Assembly (NCBI RefSeq): GCF_027497255.1
Contig: NZ_CP114903.1
Span: 5,766,001 to 5,830,000 of the forward strand
Length of the DNA stretch: 64,000 nt
Direction: 5' to 3'
DNA from: Micromonospora sp. WMMD882
GTDB taxonomy: Bacteria > Actinomycetota > Actinomycetes > Mycobacteriales > Micromonosporaceae
Of this stretch, positions 40,278 to 48,262 are shown one piece after another. The notes under the pieces are model-generated. The model ran no database searches. It was not told where the DNA came from and saw only the letters and a list, made by a program, of their open reading frames with translations. Made by a program: the position numbers and the translations under genes. Position 1 is the first letter of the stretch, and every line of letters begins with the position of its first letter.

Positions 40278-40691
40278 TCAGCGGCCGGAGGCGCGACGGG
40301 TGAGCAGGGAGATGGTGGCCTGGCCGTCGGCGGCGGTCGCCGAGGCGGAGGTGGTGAGCGCGGTGAGCACCTTCCACGCGAAGGACGACTCGGCGGGCAG
40401 CTTCGCGCCGCGTACCGTCGGCACCGTCACCTGGACGGTCAGCGCGTCCTCGGTGACCGCGAAGCAGCATTGCAGCTCGGCGTCCCGGGTGGCGATGGCG
40501 AGCAGCATGGCGCACGCCTCGTCGACGGCGATCCGCAGATCCTCGATCTCGTCGAGGGCGAACTGGAGACGCGCGGCGAGGCCGGCCGTCGCGGTGCGCA
40601 GCACGCTGAGGTAGCCGCCGTCAGCGGGCACGGTCAGGTGCACGACGTCCTCGTCGGTCGTCGGCTGCCCGGTCAGTTGAGTCACGCTCAT
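40278..40691 (-). CDS. RsbW/UsfX-like anti-sigma factor
   Basis: This 137-residue protein is a degenerate GHKL ATPase of the anti-sigma type. The central EIEDLRIAVDEACAMLLAIA is the N-box helix as in mycobacterial UsfX/RsbW, and AWKVLTALTTSASA is the last helix. No sigma factor gene is adjacent. ATG 40691 has a run of G directly upstream. It is the third gene of a unit with sodN and a GNAT gene, 17 bases after the GNAT stop. Confidence 0.8.
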   Translation of the reverse strand: MSVTQLTGQPTTDEDVVHLTVPADGGYLSVLRTATAGLAARLQFALDEIEDLRIAVDEACAMLLAIATRDAELQCCFAVTEDALTVQVTVPTVRGAKLPAESSFAWKVLTALTTSASATAADGQATISLLTRRASGR

Positions 40692-40708
40692 CCCCCCGGT
40701 CGGGGACT

Positions 40709-41242
40709 CTACCCGGTCGGGGCCAGGGACGCTCCTCCAGCGGTCGTCGCCTGCTCGGCCAGCCGGCGCAGCGCCGCCCCGGCCAGCCGGTACGGCACCC
40801 ACTGGTCGACCGGGTGGGCGTCGATCGCCTGGTAGAAGCCGGCCGCCGGGTTCCAGTCCAACATCACCCACTCCAGCCGCTGGTAGCCACGTTCGACGCA
40901 GATCGCGGCGAGCGCGGCCAGCAGCAGGCGTCCCGTTCCGGTGCCCCGGGCCGCCGGTCGGACGTACAGGTCCTCCAGGTGGATGCCGTGCCCACCCTCC
41001 CAGGTGGAGAAGCTGAGGAACCACAACATGAAACCGACAGGCTCGCCCGCCGGGTCGACCGCCACGTGCCCGTACAGGGCGGGGGCCGGACCGAACAGGG
41101 CCGTGTGCAACTGCTCCACGGTGAGGTGGCACTGCTCCGCGGCCTGCTCGTACTCCGCCAGCTCGTGCACCATGGCGACGACGGCCGGCACGTCCTCGGG
41201 ACGCGCCGGCCGGATCGTCGGTGCCTGTGCGCCGACCGTCAC
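40709..41242 (-). CDS. GNAT-family N-acetyltransferase
   Basis: This 177-residue enzyme has the acetyl-CoA motif LEDLYVRPAARGTGTGRLLLAAL and the spermine/spermidine-acetyltransferase-like segment FSTWEGGHGIHLEDLYV, then YQRLEWVMLDWNPAAGFYQAI. It probably acetylates a polyamine or thialysine-like amine. GTG 41242 overlaps the stop of sodN by 4 bases (GTGA), so it is translated together with the nickel SOD. Confidence 0.87.
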   Translation of the reverse strand: MTVGAQAPTIRPARPEDVPAVVAMVHELAEYEQAAEQCHLTVEQLHTALFGPAPALYGHVAVDPAGEPVGFMLWFLSFSTWEGGHGIHLEDLYVRPAARGTGTGRLLLAALAAICVERGYQRLEWVMLDWNPAAGFYQAIDAHPVDQWVPYRLAGAALRRLAEQATTAGGASLAPTG

Positions 41243-41643
41243 GCCTGCTTGGTCTCCCAGAAGATCTTGGCGATCTCGTCGATCTTCTGCAGCAGCTCGT
41301 CGGCCTTGGCCGGGTCGACGGTGCCCTTGGCGCCGGAGGCGCCGGCCAGCTTGGTGGCCTCGTTGAACAGCGTGTGCAGGTTCGCGTACTTCTCGAAGTG
41401 GGGTGCCTTGAAGTAGTCCGTCCAGAGCACCCAGAGGTGGTGCTTGACCAGCTCGGCGCGCTGCTCCTTGATGATCAGGGCGCGGGTGCGGAACTCGGGG
41501 TCGGTGTTCGCCTGGTACTTCTCGCAGATCATTTTGACTGATTCGGCCTCGATCCGGGCCTGCGCCGGGTCGTAGACGCCACACGGCAGGTCGCAGTGGG
41601 CACTGACGGTCACGCGTGGCGTGAAGATGCGGGGAAGACGCAT
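41239..41643 (-). CDS. sodN: Nickel superoxide dismutase
   Basis: NiSOD converts superoxide to oxygen and peroxide. The 134-residue precursor has the nickel hook HCDLPCGVYDP starting at His16, so SodX-type cleavage removes the first 15 residues and makes His1, Cys2, Cys6 the ligands. The body is helical (FRTRALIIKEQRAELVKHH, KYANLHTLFNEATKLAG), as in the Streptomyces enzyme. ATG 41643 has GGAGG 6 bases upstream. It leads an operon with a GNAT gene and an RsbW-like gene. It is divergent from its maturation protease gene. Confidence 0.97.
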   Translation of the reverse strand: MRLPRIFTPRVTVSAHCDLPCGVYDPAQARIEAESVKMICEKYQANTDPEFRTRALIIKEQRAELVKHHLWVLWTDYFKAPHFEKYANLHTLFNEATKLAGASGAKGTVDPAKADELLQKIDEIAKIFWETKQA

Positions 41644-41727
41644 CGGGAGCCTCCATGGGACGTTTGCGATGATCCGACATGACATTACTCCTGGAAACTG
41701 CTCCCCGACGGGGCGGAGGTGAAACCG

Positions 41728-42075
41728 GTGGGCGGCGACGAGATGTCCGCGTGGGGGTGGCGTGGGCCGCTGTCGGCCGTACTGGTGACCGGGCCGTCCA
41801 TGGCCCCGACGCTGCGGCACGGCGACGCGCTGCTGGTCCGGCGGGGCGGTCGCGCCGTCCGCCCCGGCGACCTCGTGGTCGCGGTCTTCCGGAGCCGGCC
41901 GGAGCTGCTCGTGGTCAAGCGCGCGGTCCGTCCGGCCGACGGCGGTTGGTGGGTACGTGGCGACAACGAGCTGGTCACCGACGACTCCCGGGCGTACGGG
42001 GTGGCTGACGTGCGCGGACGCGTCGTCGCCCGGTACTGGCCACGACCACGGCGCTTCAGTGACCGACGGGTATGA
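41728..42075 (+). CDS. sodX: Nickel-type superoxide dismutase maturation protease
   Basis: SodX is a signal-peptidase-like protease needed for NiSOD maturation. The 115-residue protein has the nucleophile GPSMAPTLRHGD (Ser24) and the general base VVKRAV (Lys64), followed by GWWVRGDN. It lacks a membrane helix, unlike LepB. GTG 41728 is chosen because GGAGGTGA lies 5 bases upstream; a GTG at 41719 would be part of that site. The 84-base space to sodN must hold both promoters. Confidence 0.92.
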   Translation: MGGDEMSAWGWRGPLSAVLVTGPSMAPTLRHGDALLVRRGGRAVRPGDLVVAVFRSRPELLVVKRAVRPADGGWWVRGDNELVTDDSRAYGVADVRGRVVARYWPRPRRFSDRRV

Positions 42076-42214
42076 CCCTACTCACATTCGAGGATCACCC
42101 GGACACTATGCTCGGGCGGTGCCCGGGTGACCCCCCGCACCGCGCGCCGCCCGCTGCCGCTGACCACGTGGCCCGGCTGGCCGGACCATCTGCTCGACAG
42201 ATCCTGGAGTCACC

Positions 42215-43393
42215 ATGTCATCGTCTTCTGTGGATCCCGCTGATCCCGTCTTCCGGTTGCACGCCGGCGGAAAGATGGCCGTCACCTCGACGGTTCCGCT
42301 CACCAGCCGGGAGGACCTCTCCCTCGCGTACACACCGGGGGTGGCGCGGGTCTGCGAGGCCATCGCCGCCGACCCCGCCCTGGTGGACGACTACACCTGG
42401 GTGTCGCACACCGTCGCGGTGGTCACCGACGGCTCGGCCGTGCTCGGCCTGGGCAACATCGGCCCCCGCGCGGCGATGCCGGTGATGGAGGGCAAGGCGG
42501 TGCTGTTCAAGCAGTTCGGCGGGGTGGACGCCGTGCCGATCTGCCTGGACACCCAGGACACCGACGAGATCGTGGCGGCGGTGACCGCGCTGGCCCCGTC
42601 GTTCGGCGGGATCAACCTGGAGGACATCAGCGCCCCGCGCTGCTTCGAGATCGAGCGGCGGCTCGACGAGGCCCTGTCGATCCCGGTCTTCCACGACGAC
42701 CAGCACGGCACCGCGATCGTCGTGCTCGCCGCCCTGCGCAACGCCGCCCGGCTGCTCAACCGCAAGCTCGGCGACCTGCGGGTGGCGGTCAGCGGCGCGG
42801 GCGCGGCCGGCATCGCGGTGACGAAGATGCTCATCGCCGGCGGGGTGAACCCGGACGACGTGGTGGTCTGCGACTCCCGCGGCATCCTCACCGGCGACCG
42901 CGGCGACCTCACCGCGACCAAGGCCGAGCTGGCCGCGATCACCAACAGCGCCGGCCGGCGGGGCGACGTCACCGAGGCGCTGCGCGACGCGGACGTGCTG
43001 GTCGGCGTCTCCGGCGGGCAGATCCCCGAGGCGGCGGTGGCCGGCATGGCCCCCGGCGGCATCGTCTTCGCGTTGGCCAACCCGACGCCCGAGGTGCACC
43101 CCGAGGTGGCCGCCCGGCACGTCGCGGTGGTCGCCACCGGCCGCAGCGACTACCCCAACCAGATCAACAACGTGCTCGCCTTCCCGGGCGTGTTCCGGGG
43201 CGCGCTGGACGCCCGGGCCACCCGGATCACCGAGAACATGAAGGTGGCCGCGGCCGACGCGATCGCCGGCGTGGTCGCCGAGTCGCTCACCGCCGACGCG
43301 ATCGTGCCGTCGCCGCTCGACCCGCGGGTCGCGCCGGCGGTGGCCGAGGCCGTCGCCGGCGCGGCCCGCGCCGACGGCGTCGCCCGCGCCTGA
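42215..43393 (+). CDS. NAD(P)-dependent malic enzyme
   Basis: The enzyme oxidatively decarboxylates malate to pyruvate. The 392-residue protein is of the short bacterial form. It has LAYTPGVARVCEAIA, GLGNIGPRAAMPVMEGKAVLFKQF, the metal site INLEDISAPRCFEIE, FHDDQHGTAIVVLAAL, and the dinucleotide loop GAGAAGIA. RSDYPNQINNVLAFPGVFRGALD is the malate site. ATG 42215 has GGAG 6 bases upstream. The cofactor (NAD or NADP) cannot be told for sure. It is monocistronic, ended by a strong hairpin. Confidence 0.94.
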   Translation: MSSSSVDPADPVFRLHAGGKMAVTSTVPLTSREDLSLAYTPGVARVCEAIAADPALVDDYTWVSHTVAVVTDGSAVLGLGNIGPRAAMPVMEGKAVLFKQFGGVDAVPICLDTQDTDEIVAAVTALAPSFGGINLEDISAPRCFEIERRLDEALSIPVFHDDQHGTAIVVLAALRNAARLLNRKLGDLRVAVSGAGAAGIAVTKMLIAGGVNPDDVVVCDSRGILTGDRGDLTATKAELAAITNSAGRRGDVTEALRDADVLVGVSGGQIPEAAVAGMAPGGIVFALANPTPEVHPEVAARHVAVVATGRSDYPNQINNVLAFPGVFRGALDARATRITENMKVAAADAIAGVVAESLTADAIVPSPLDPRVAPAVAEAVAGAARADGVARA

Positions 43394-43400
43394 GCGACGG

Positions 43401-43448
43401 GGCAGGGGCGCTTTCCTGACGCCTGGCGAGCAGGAAGGCGCCCCTGCC
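43401..43448 (+). terminator. Strong 18-bp hairpin after the malic enzyme gene
   Basis: GGCAGGGGCGCTTTCCTG pairs with CAGGAAGGCGCCCCTGCC (one T-G pair), loop of 12 bases, starting 7 bases after the stop codon. Confidence 0.85.
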
Positions 43449-43552
43449 GACGTCCGGGTCGGTGGGCCGGCGGGCCGGACCGCCGGCCGGGCGGGTCGGG
43501 CGTCGGGGCCCGGAGCTGCGGCTGGTCGGCTGCGCCGTCCCGGGCGTCTTGT

Positions 43553-43558
43553 TACGGT
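43553..43558 (+). promoter_or_regulatory. TACGGT -10 element, likely leaderless start
   Basis: TACGGT lies 7 bases before the ATG of the oxidoreductase gene; there is no Shine-Dalgarno sequence. Confidence 0.5.
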
Positions 43559-43565
43559 GCCGACC

Positions 43566-44519
43566 ATGCGTGCCGCCTATGCCTCCCGCTTCGACGACGC
43601 CGACCCGCTCGCCGCGCTCACCGTCGGTGACCGACCCGACCCGACTCCGTGGGCCGAGGACTGGGTGACCGTACGGGTGCTCGCCAGCTCGCTCAACCAC
43701 CACGACCTCTGGTCACTGCGCGGCGTCGGCCTGCGCGAGGACCGGCTGCCGATGATCCTCGGCTGCGACGCGGTGGGCGTGGACCCGGACGGCAACCAGG
43801 TCGTCGTGTACCCGCTGATCGCCGACCCGGGCGACCCGCGCGGCATGTCGATCCTCTCCGAGCACGCCCCGGGCACGCTCGCCGAGCGGGTGGCCGTACC
43901 CAGGTCGAATCTGCTGCCGCTGCCGACGGGGCTGTCCGTCACGGACGCCGCCTGCCTGCCGACGGCCTGGCTCACCGCGTGGCGGATGCTCACCACGAAG
44001 GGCCGGGTGGACGAGGCCGACGCCGTGCTCGTGCAGGGCGCCGGCGGCGGCGTCGCCACCGCGGCCGTCGTGCTGGCCGTGGCGATGGGCAAGCGGGTCT
44101 ACGCGACCAGCCGCGACGCGGCCAAGCGGGACCGGGTCGCCGCCCTCGGGGCGACCCCGGTGGAGCCGGGCGGGCGGCTGCCCGAACGGGTCGACCTGGT
44201 GATCGAGACGGTCGGCGCGGCCACCTTCGACCACTCGCTGAAGTCCGCCGCGCCGCTGGCCCGGATCGTGGTGTCCGGGGCGACCGCCGGGTACGAGCCG
44301 ACGGTCAACCTGCGCCGGATCTTCGCGATGCAGTTGGAGATCGTCGGCACCTCGATGGGCACGCCGGACGAGTTGACGCAGGTGCTCGCCTTCTGCGCGG
44401 CCCACGGGGCGCGGCCCGTGATCGACAGCGTGCACCCGTTCAGCCGGGTGGGCGAGGCGTTCGCCCGGCTGGGCTCCGGGCAGGTCTTCGGCAAGGTCGT
44501 CGTCGACCACACGAGCTGA
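43566..44519 (+). CDS. MDR-family quinone oxidoreductase-like protein
   Basis: This 317-residue protein is a medium-chain dehydrogenase/reductase. It has SLNHHDLWSLRGVG, LGCDAVGVD, the cofactor loop GAGGGVATAAV and late segments VVVSGATAGYEPTVNLRRIF and FGKVVVD. The zinc-binding cysteines of alcohol dehydrogenases are absent, which points to the quinone oxidoreductase or NADPH:enone type. The substrate is unknown. ATG 43566 is supported by the -10 element. Confidence 0.88.
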   Translation: MRAAYASRFDDADPLAALTVGDRPDPTPWAEDWVTVRVLASSLNHHDLWSLRGVGLREDRLPMILGCDAVGVDPDGNQVVVYPLIADPGDPRGMSILSEHAPGTLAERVAVPRSNLLPLPTGLSVTDAACLPTAWLTAWRMLTTKGRVDEADAVLVQGAGGGVATAAVVLAVAMGKRVYATSRDAAKRDRVAALGATPVEPGGRLPERVDLVIETVGAATFDHSLKSAAPLARIVVSGATAGYEPTVNLRRIFAMQLEIVGTSMGTPDELTQVLAFCAAHGARPVIDSVHPFSRVGEAFARLGSGQVFGKVVVDHTS

Positions 44520-44526
44520 CGGCGCG

Positions 44527-44548
44527 CCCGACCGCCGGGCGGGTCGGG
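44527..44548. terminator. Short hairpin between convergent genes
   Basis: CCCGACC pairs with GGTCGGG around an 8-base loop in the 36-base gap between the oxidoreductase and hydrolase genes. Confidence 0.35.
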
Positions 44549-44555
44549 TCGCGGG

Positions 44556-45527
44556 TCAGAGCTGGTCGTCGAAGGTGGCCAGCCCGCCCCGGGCCGCGTC
44601 CGCCGGGAGCCGGCGTTTGGCGGCCTGGTCGCCGTAGAGGGACCAGCGGAGGAACTCGGTGGTGGTGTCCGCGACGACCCGCAGGGACACGCCGTCGGTG
44701 AGCAGGGCCCGCCCGTGGTCGCCCTGCGGCAGGCTCAACATCGCCTTGGGCCAGGGCACCCGCTCGTAGGCGGCCCGGCCGGACGAGTAGTTCACCACCT
44801 CGTCGAGCTCGCCGTGCACGAAGAGCTGGGGCGCGGCGGCGCCGGCGAAGGCGCTGCCCACCCCGAGGGCTGCGCCGGCGAAGACCACCCCGGCGTCGAG
44901 CCGGTCGTCACGTCCGGCGGTGAACAGGCCGATGGTGGTGACCCCGCCGGCCGAGTGCCCGGTGGCGGCCACCCGGTCGCCGGCCAACCGCCCGCGCAGC
45001 GGGTCGCCGGAGCGCGCGTCCAGCTTCAGCACCTCGGTCAGCACGTACGAGACGTCGGCCGGCTGGTTGAGCACGTCGAGGGCGTTGACCTGGTCGGTTC
45101 CCCGACCGGTGTGCGGGAAGGTCGGCGCGGCCACCACAAAACCGGCCGCCGCCCAGCGGGTCAGCAGGGTGGCGTAGTCGGCCGGCCGGGCGTTCAATCC
45201 GTGACTGAACAGCACCACCGGGAACCGGCCGTCGGCCGCCGGGGCGGAGCGTCCGACGGCGCCGCCCGCCTCGCCGCGGGCCGGGTACCAGAGGGTCACC
45301 GGCAGCGGGCGGCCGCCGTCCCGGTTGAGGTCGAGCTGGCGTACGCCGACCGCGAACGACCGCTCCGGCGCCTGCCCCGGGGGTATGCCGGGGCCGGCGG
45401 GGCTGGTGGTGGTCGACGGTTCCGCGGCCGGCGGCGGGGCGGTCGGGACGGCGCCCGTCGAGCAGGCGGCCAGGCCGACGGTGAGCAACGTGGCGGCGAC
45501 GAGACCGGGACCGGGACGACGGAACAT
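44556..45527 (-). CDS. Lipoprotein alpha/beta-hydrolase, copy 1
   Basis: This 323-residue protein has a signal peptide with lipobox GLAAC (Cys22), then a Pro/Thr-rich linker, then an alpha/beta-hydrolase domain. The nucleophile motif is GHSAGG; FSHGLNARPADY is the oxyanion loop, HGELDEVV carries the acid and QGDHGRALL the His. It resembles extracellular esterases of the PET-hydrolase/chlorophyllase-like dienelactone group. It is paralogous to the next gene upstream (45594-46496). CACAAT lies 7 bases before the start codon ATG 45527. Confidence 0.85.
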   Translation of the reverse strand: MFRRPGPGLVAATLLTVGLAACSTGAVPTAPPPAAEPSTTTSPAGPGIPPGQAPERSFAVGVRQLDLNRDGGRPLPVTLWYPARGEAGGAVGRSAPAADGRFPVVLFSHGLNARPADYATLLTRWAAAGFVVAAPTFPHTGRGTDQVNALDVLNQPADVSYVLTEVLKLDARSGDPLRGRLAGDRVAATGHSAGGVTTIGLFTAGRDDRLDAGVVFAGAALGVGSAFAGAAAPQLFVHGELDEVVNYSSGRAAYERVPWPKAMLSLPQGDHGRALLTDGVSLRVVADTTTEFLRWSLYGDQAAKRRLPADAARGGLATFDDQL

Positions 45528-45593
45528 GCTCTCGATTGTGCCTCGCGACCTGGGCCGCCCGGCCCGGCTCGGCCCGGTCGCGGTGGGTGGCGC

Positions 45594-46496
45594 TCAGGCG
45601 GGGCCGAGGTGGTTCTCGAAGTGGGTGACCCCGGCCCGCGTCGCCCCGGCGGCGATCCGCCGTCCGGCCGCCGGATCGTCGTAGAGCCGCCAGCGCAGCA
45701 GGTCGGTGCTGGCGGCGAGGACCTGCGCGAAGCCGGGACGGCCCGGGGTCAGGTATTCGCCGTGGCCCTGACCGGGCAGGGTCAGGAAGGCCCGGGGCCA
45801 GTCGGTGCGGGCGTACGCGGACCGGCCGACGTGGTGCGGCACCACCTGGTCGGCCGCGCCGTGCACGAAGAGCAGGGTGGCCGGTGGCCCGGCGAAACTG
45901 CCCGCCATGCCGCCCCCGGCGATGATGATGCCGGCCCGCAGCCGCTCCGGGTGACCCGAGGTGAACATGCCGGCGGTGGTGAAACCGCCCGCCGAGTGCC
46001 CGCTCGCGGCGATCCGTCCGGTGTCCAGATGACCGGCGAGAGGGTCGCCCCGGGTGCCGGCCAGCCGGGTCAGGTGGCGGATCACCCGCCAGGCGTCCGC
46101 CGGTTGGTTGCGGACGTCGTGCCGGCTGAACCGGGCCGCGCGGAGGTTGGTGTTCGGGTACGTGGGCGCGGCGACCACGAAGCCGGCCGCCGCCCAGCGG
46201 GTGGTCAGGGCGGTGTGCAGCGCGGGCAGGCTGCGCAGGCCGTGACTGTGCAGCACCAGGGGGAACCGCCCCGGCGCGACCCGGCCGGCGGCAGCCGGGT
46301 ACCAGACGGTCACCCGCAGCGGTCGGGCCGAGCCGGCGTCGACGGTGAGCGTGCGCACCCCGACGAGGTACGCCTCCCGGGGCGCCGGACGGGGCGACGC
46401 GGCCACCCCGGGCGCCGCGGTGACCGAACCGCAACCGACGAGCAGCACGGTGAGCGACGCGGCGACCAGCGCGGCGACCAGACGCGGCACGAACAT
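45594..46496 (-). CDS. Lipoprotein alpha/beta-hydrolase, copy 2
   Basis: This 300-residue protein is a paralog of the gene downstream: signal peptide with lipobox LLVGC (Cys22), the same domain order, HSHGLRSLPALHTALTTRWAA, and the same AGFVVAAPTYPNT. The nucleophile is GHSAGGF, the acid is in HGAADQVVP and the His in QGHGEYL. The C-terminus FENHLGPA parallels FDDQL in copy 1. ATG 46496 is preferred because TACCGT lies 6 bases upstream. The two copies point the same way with 66 bases between and probably act on the cell surface. Confidence 0.85.
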   Translation of the reverse strand: MFVPRLVAALVAASLTVLLVGCGSVTAAPGVAASPRPAPREAYLVGVRTLTVDAGSARPLRVTVWYPAAAGRVAPGRFPLVLHSHGLRSLPALHTALTTRWAAAGFVVAAPTYPNTNLRAARFSRHDVRNQPADAWRVIRHLTRLAGTRGDPLAGHLDTGRIAASGHSAGGFTTAGMFTSGHPERLRAGIIIAGGGMAGSFAGPPATLLFVHGAADQVVPHHVGRSAYARTDWPRAFLTLPGQGHGEYLTPGRPGFAQVLAASTDLLRWRLYDDPAAGRRIAAGATRAGVTHFENHLGPA

Positions 46497-46502
46497 GCCC
46501 CG

Positions 46503-46508
46503 ACGGTA
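46503..46508 (-). promoter_or_regulatory. TACCGT -10 element, likely leaderless start
   Basis: On the minus strand TACCGT ends 6 bases before the ATG of lipoprotein hydrolase copy 2. Confidence 0.5.
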
Positions 46509-46836
46509 GGCGCTGGTGGTGGGTGCCGCGCCCACCTTTCCGGTGCTCGTCGGCCCGCCGAGGGGCTGAACCCGCCCGGCCCCGCCGGAATCCGTTCATC
46601 CGGGCTTCTTCTCCCCGGAACCGGGTGAGCCGGCCGGCTCGTCGTGGTGGTTGCTCCCCGTCGGGCGGCGACGACCCGCGCCGCCGCCCGCGGCCCGCCG
46701 CCCGCCGCCCGCCGTTCATCGCTCGACCGCTCGACCGCTCGACGGGGAGCGTCACACCTCCACTGCTCATGGTTCCGCCGCACGACACGTTCGCTACCCA
46801 CAGTCATGTCAATCGACGGTCTGTCCACCCTCGCGG

Positions 46837-46966
46837 GCCCTTTGCTCTGCACCCATCACCGCGCCAGTCACCCTTGGTGGCCGTCGCCTGCCTCGGGAAA
46901 GGATCATTCAGCTTGTCTTTTGCCTTTTCACGCCGGTGGTGCGCATCCGGGTGCAGAGCAAAGGGC
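46837..46966. repeat. Inverted-repeat element with perfect 18-bp arms
   Basis: GCCCTTTGCTCTGCACCC (46837-46854) is exactly repeated in reverse complement at 46949-46966. The 94-base spacer contains further pairing (CACC with GGTG near the arms) and an A/T-richer core with CTTGTCTTTTGCC. The whole could form one long hairpin RNA or be a small palindromic mobile repeat. There is no coding potential inside. Confidence 0.75.
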
Positions 46967-47105
46967 GGATCGGGGTGTGGCTTTCCTGCGAGGAGGTAAC
47001 TCACCGTGCACCTGCGTCGCTGCCGGGGAGTGTAGCCACGGAGAGTCACCGAGGTTGGTGGTGTCGTAGGCGCCACGACCGACACAGGGACGGTGGTGTG
47101 GCGCG

Positions 47106-47150
47106 CCGGAGGGCGTCCAGCCGGAGGGCGTCTAGCCGGAGGGCGTCTAG
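47106..47150. repeat. 15-bp tandem repeat over the ackA stop codon
   Basis: CCGGAGGGCGTC(C/T)AG occurs three times in exact register. The last copy contains the ackA stop (TAG on the minus strand), so ackA ends at the first repeat unit it meets. Confidence 0.8.
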
Positions 47151-48262
47151 CCGGCGAGGGCGCGGGCGGCGCGGGCGATCTCCCGTTCCTCGTCGGTGCC
47201 GACCACGCAGACCGCCACCTCCGCGCCGTCTGGTGAGACGAGGCGGTCACCCGTGCCGGCGGTGTTGCGTTCCCCGTCGACGGTGATCCCCAACCGACCC
47301 AGCCCGGCCAGCGCGGCGGCGCGCACCGGGGCGGCGTGCTCGCCCACCCCGGCGGTGAACGTCACCGCGTCGACCCGCCCGAGCAGCGCGTAGTACGCGC
47401 CCACGTACCCGGTGATCCGCCGGCAGTAGACGTCGAAGGCCAGCGTCGCCGCCGGGTCGCCGGCGGCCCGGCGGGCCAGCACCTCGCGCATGTCGTTCGC
47501 GCCGGTCAGGCCGAGCAGGCCGCTGCGGTGGTTGAGCAGGTCGTCGATCTCGTCCACGCCGAGCCCGCCCTCGCGGCGCAGGTGGAAGATCACCGTCGGG
47601 TCGAGGTCCCCGCTGCGGGTGCCCATCACCAGGCCCTCCAGCGGGGACATCCCCATCGAGGTGGCGACGCTGCGCCCACCGGCGACCGCGCAGGCGCTCG
47701 CCCCGTTGCCCAGGTGCAGGGTGATGGTGTTGGTCTCCCCGTACGCCCGGCCGAGCAGCTCGGCGGTGCGCCGCGACACGTACGCGTGCGAGGTGCCGTG
47801 GAAGCCGTACCGGCGGATGTCGTACCGGCGGGCGGTGTCCCGGTCGATCGCGTACGTGGCGGCGGCCTCGGGCAGGGTGTGGTGGAACGCGGTGTCGAAG
47901 ACCGCGACCTGCGGGACGTCCGGCAGCAGCGCCCGGGTCACCTCGATGCCGGCCAGGTTCGCCGGGTTGTGCAGCGGGGCGAGCGGGAACAGCTCCCGGA
48001 TCGCGGCCAGCACCGCCTCGTCGACCAGCACCGGCTCGGTGAACCGCCGGCCGCCGTGCACCACCCGGTGCCCGACCGCGGTCAGCCCGGTCAGGTCCAG
48101 CCCGGCCAGGATCTCCCGGACGGCGGCGGCGTGGTCGGCCGGCCCGCCGCCGGGCTCGCCGACCCGCTCGACCGTCCCGGTGGCGCGTACGTCGTCGCCG
48201 TCGTACAGCCGGTACTTAACCGACGACGACCCGCAGTTGAGCACCAGCACCCGATCGGTCAC
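47147..48262 (-). CDS. ackA: Acetate kinase
   Basis: AckA makes acetyl phosphate from acetate and ATP, or ATP from acetyl phosphate. The 371-residue protein has VLNCGSSSVKYRL, VVHGGRRF, the substrate loop VFDTAFHHTLP, RRYGFHGTSHAYV, HLGNGASACAV, and TAGVGEH near the end. GTG 48262 overlaps the pta stop by 4 bases. It is a little shorter than most (about 400) at the N-terminal lobe but all motifs are present. Confidence 0.96.
   Translation of the reverse strand: MTDRVLVLNCGSSSVKYRLYDGDDVRATGTVERVGEPGGGPADHAAAVREILAGLDLTGLTAVGHRVVHGGRRFTEPVLVDEAVLAAIRELFPLAPLHNPANLAGIEVTRALLPDVPQVAVFDTAFHHTLPEAAATYAIDRDTARRYDIRRYGFHGTSHAYVSRRTAELLGRAYGETNTITLHLGNGASACAVAGGRSVATSMGMSPLEGLVMGTRSGDLDPTVIFHLRREGGLGVDEIDDLLNHRSGLLGLTGANDMREVLARRAAGDPAATLAFDVYCRRITGYVGAYYALLGRVDAVTFTAGVGEHAAPVRAAALAGLGRLGITVDGERNTAGTGDRLVSPDGAEVAVCVVGTDEEREIARAARALAG

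Larger units (their letters stand above)
46497..47146. other. 650-base gene-free region between ackA and hydrolase copy 2
   Basis: I see no gene in this gap. It contains a 10-base-type repeat near 46730 (CTCGACCGCTCGACCG), the 130-base inverted-repeat element at 46837-46966, a small palindrome GTCGT-AGGCGCC-ACGAC near 47065, and 15-bp repeats at the ackA end. Part of it (46890-46940) is distinctly A/T-rich for this genome. Confidence 0.7.

Noticed and set aside
46890..46940. Glycine riboswitch-like words (minus strand AGGCAAAAGAC; plus strand GGAGAGTCACCGAGG nearby)
   Set aside because: The words are on different strands and not in the right order or distance. No glycine cleavage or transport gene follows.
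46970..47090. c-di-AMP (ydaO-type) riboswitch, suggested by GTAGGCG and GGGGA words
   Set aside because: The conserved core and the order of helices are missing, and no cell wall hydrolase or transporter gene lies downstream on that strand.
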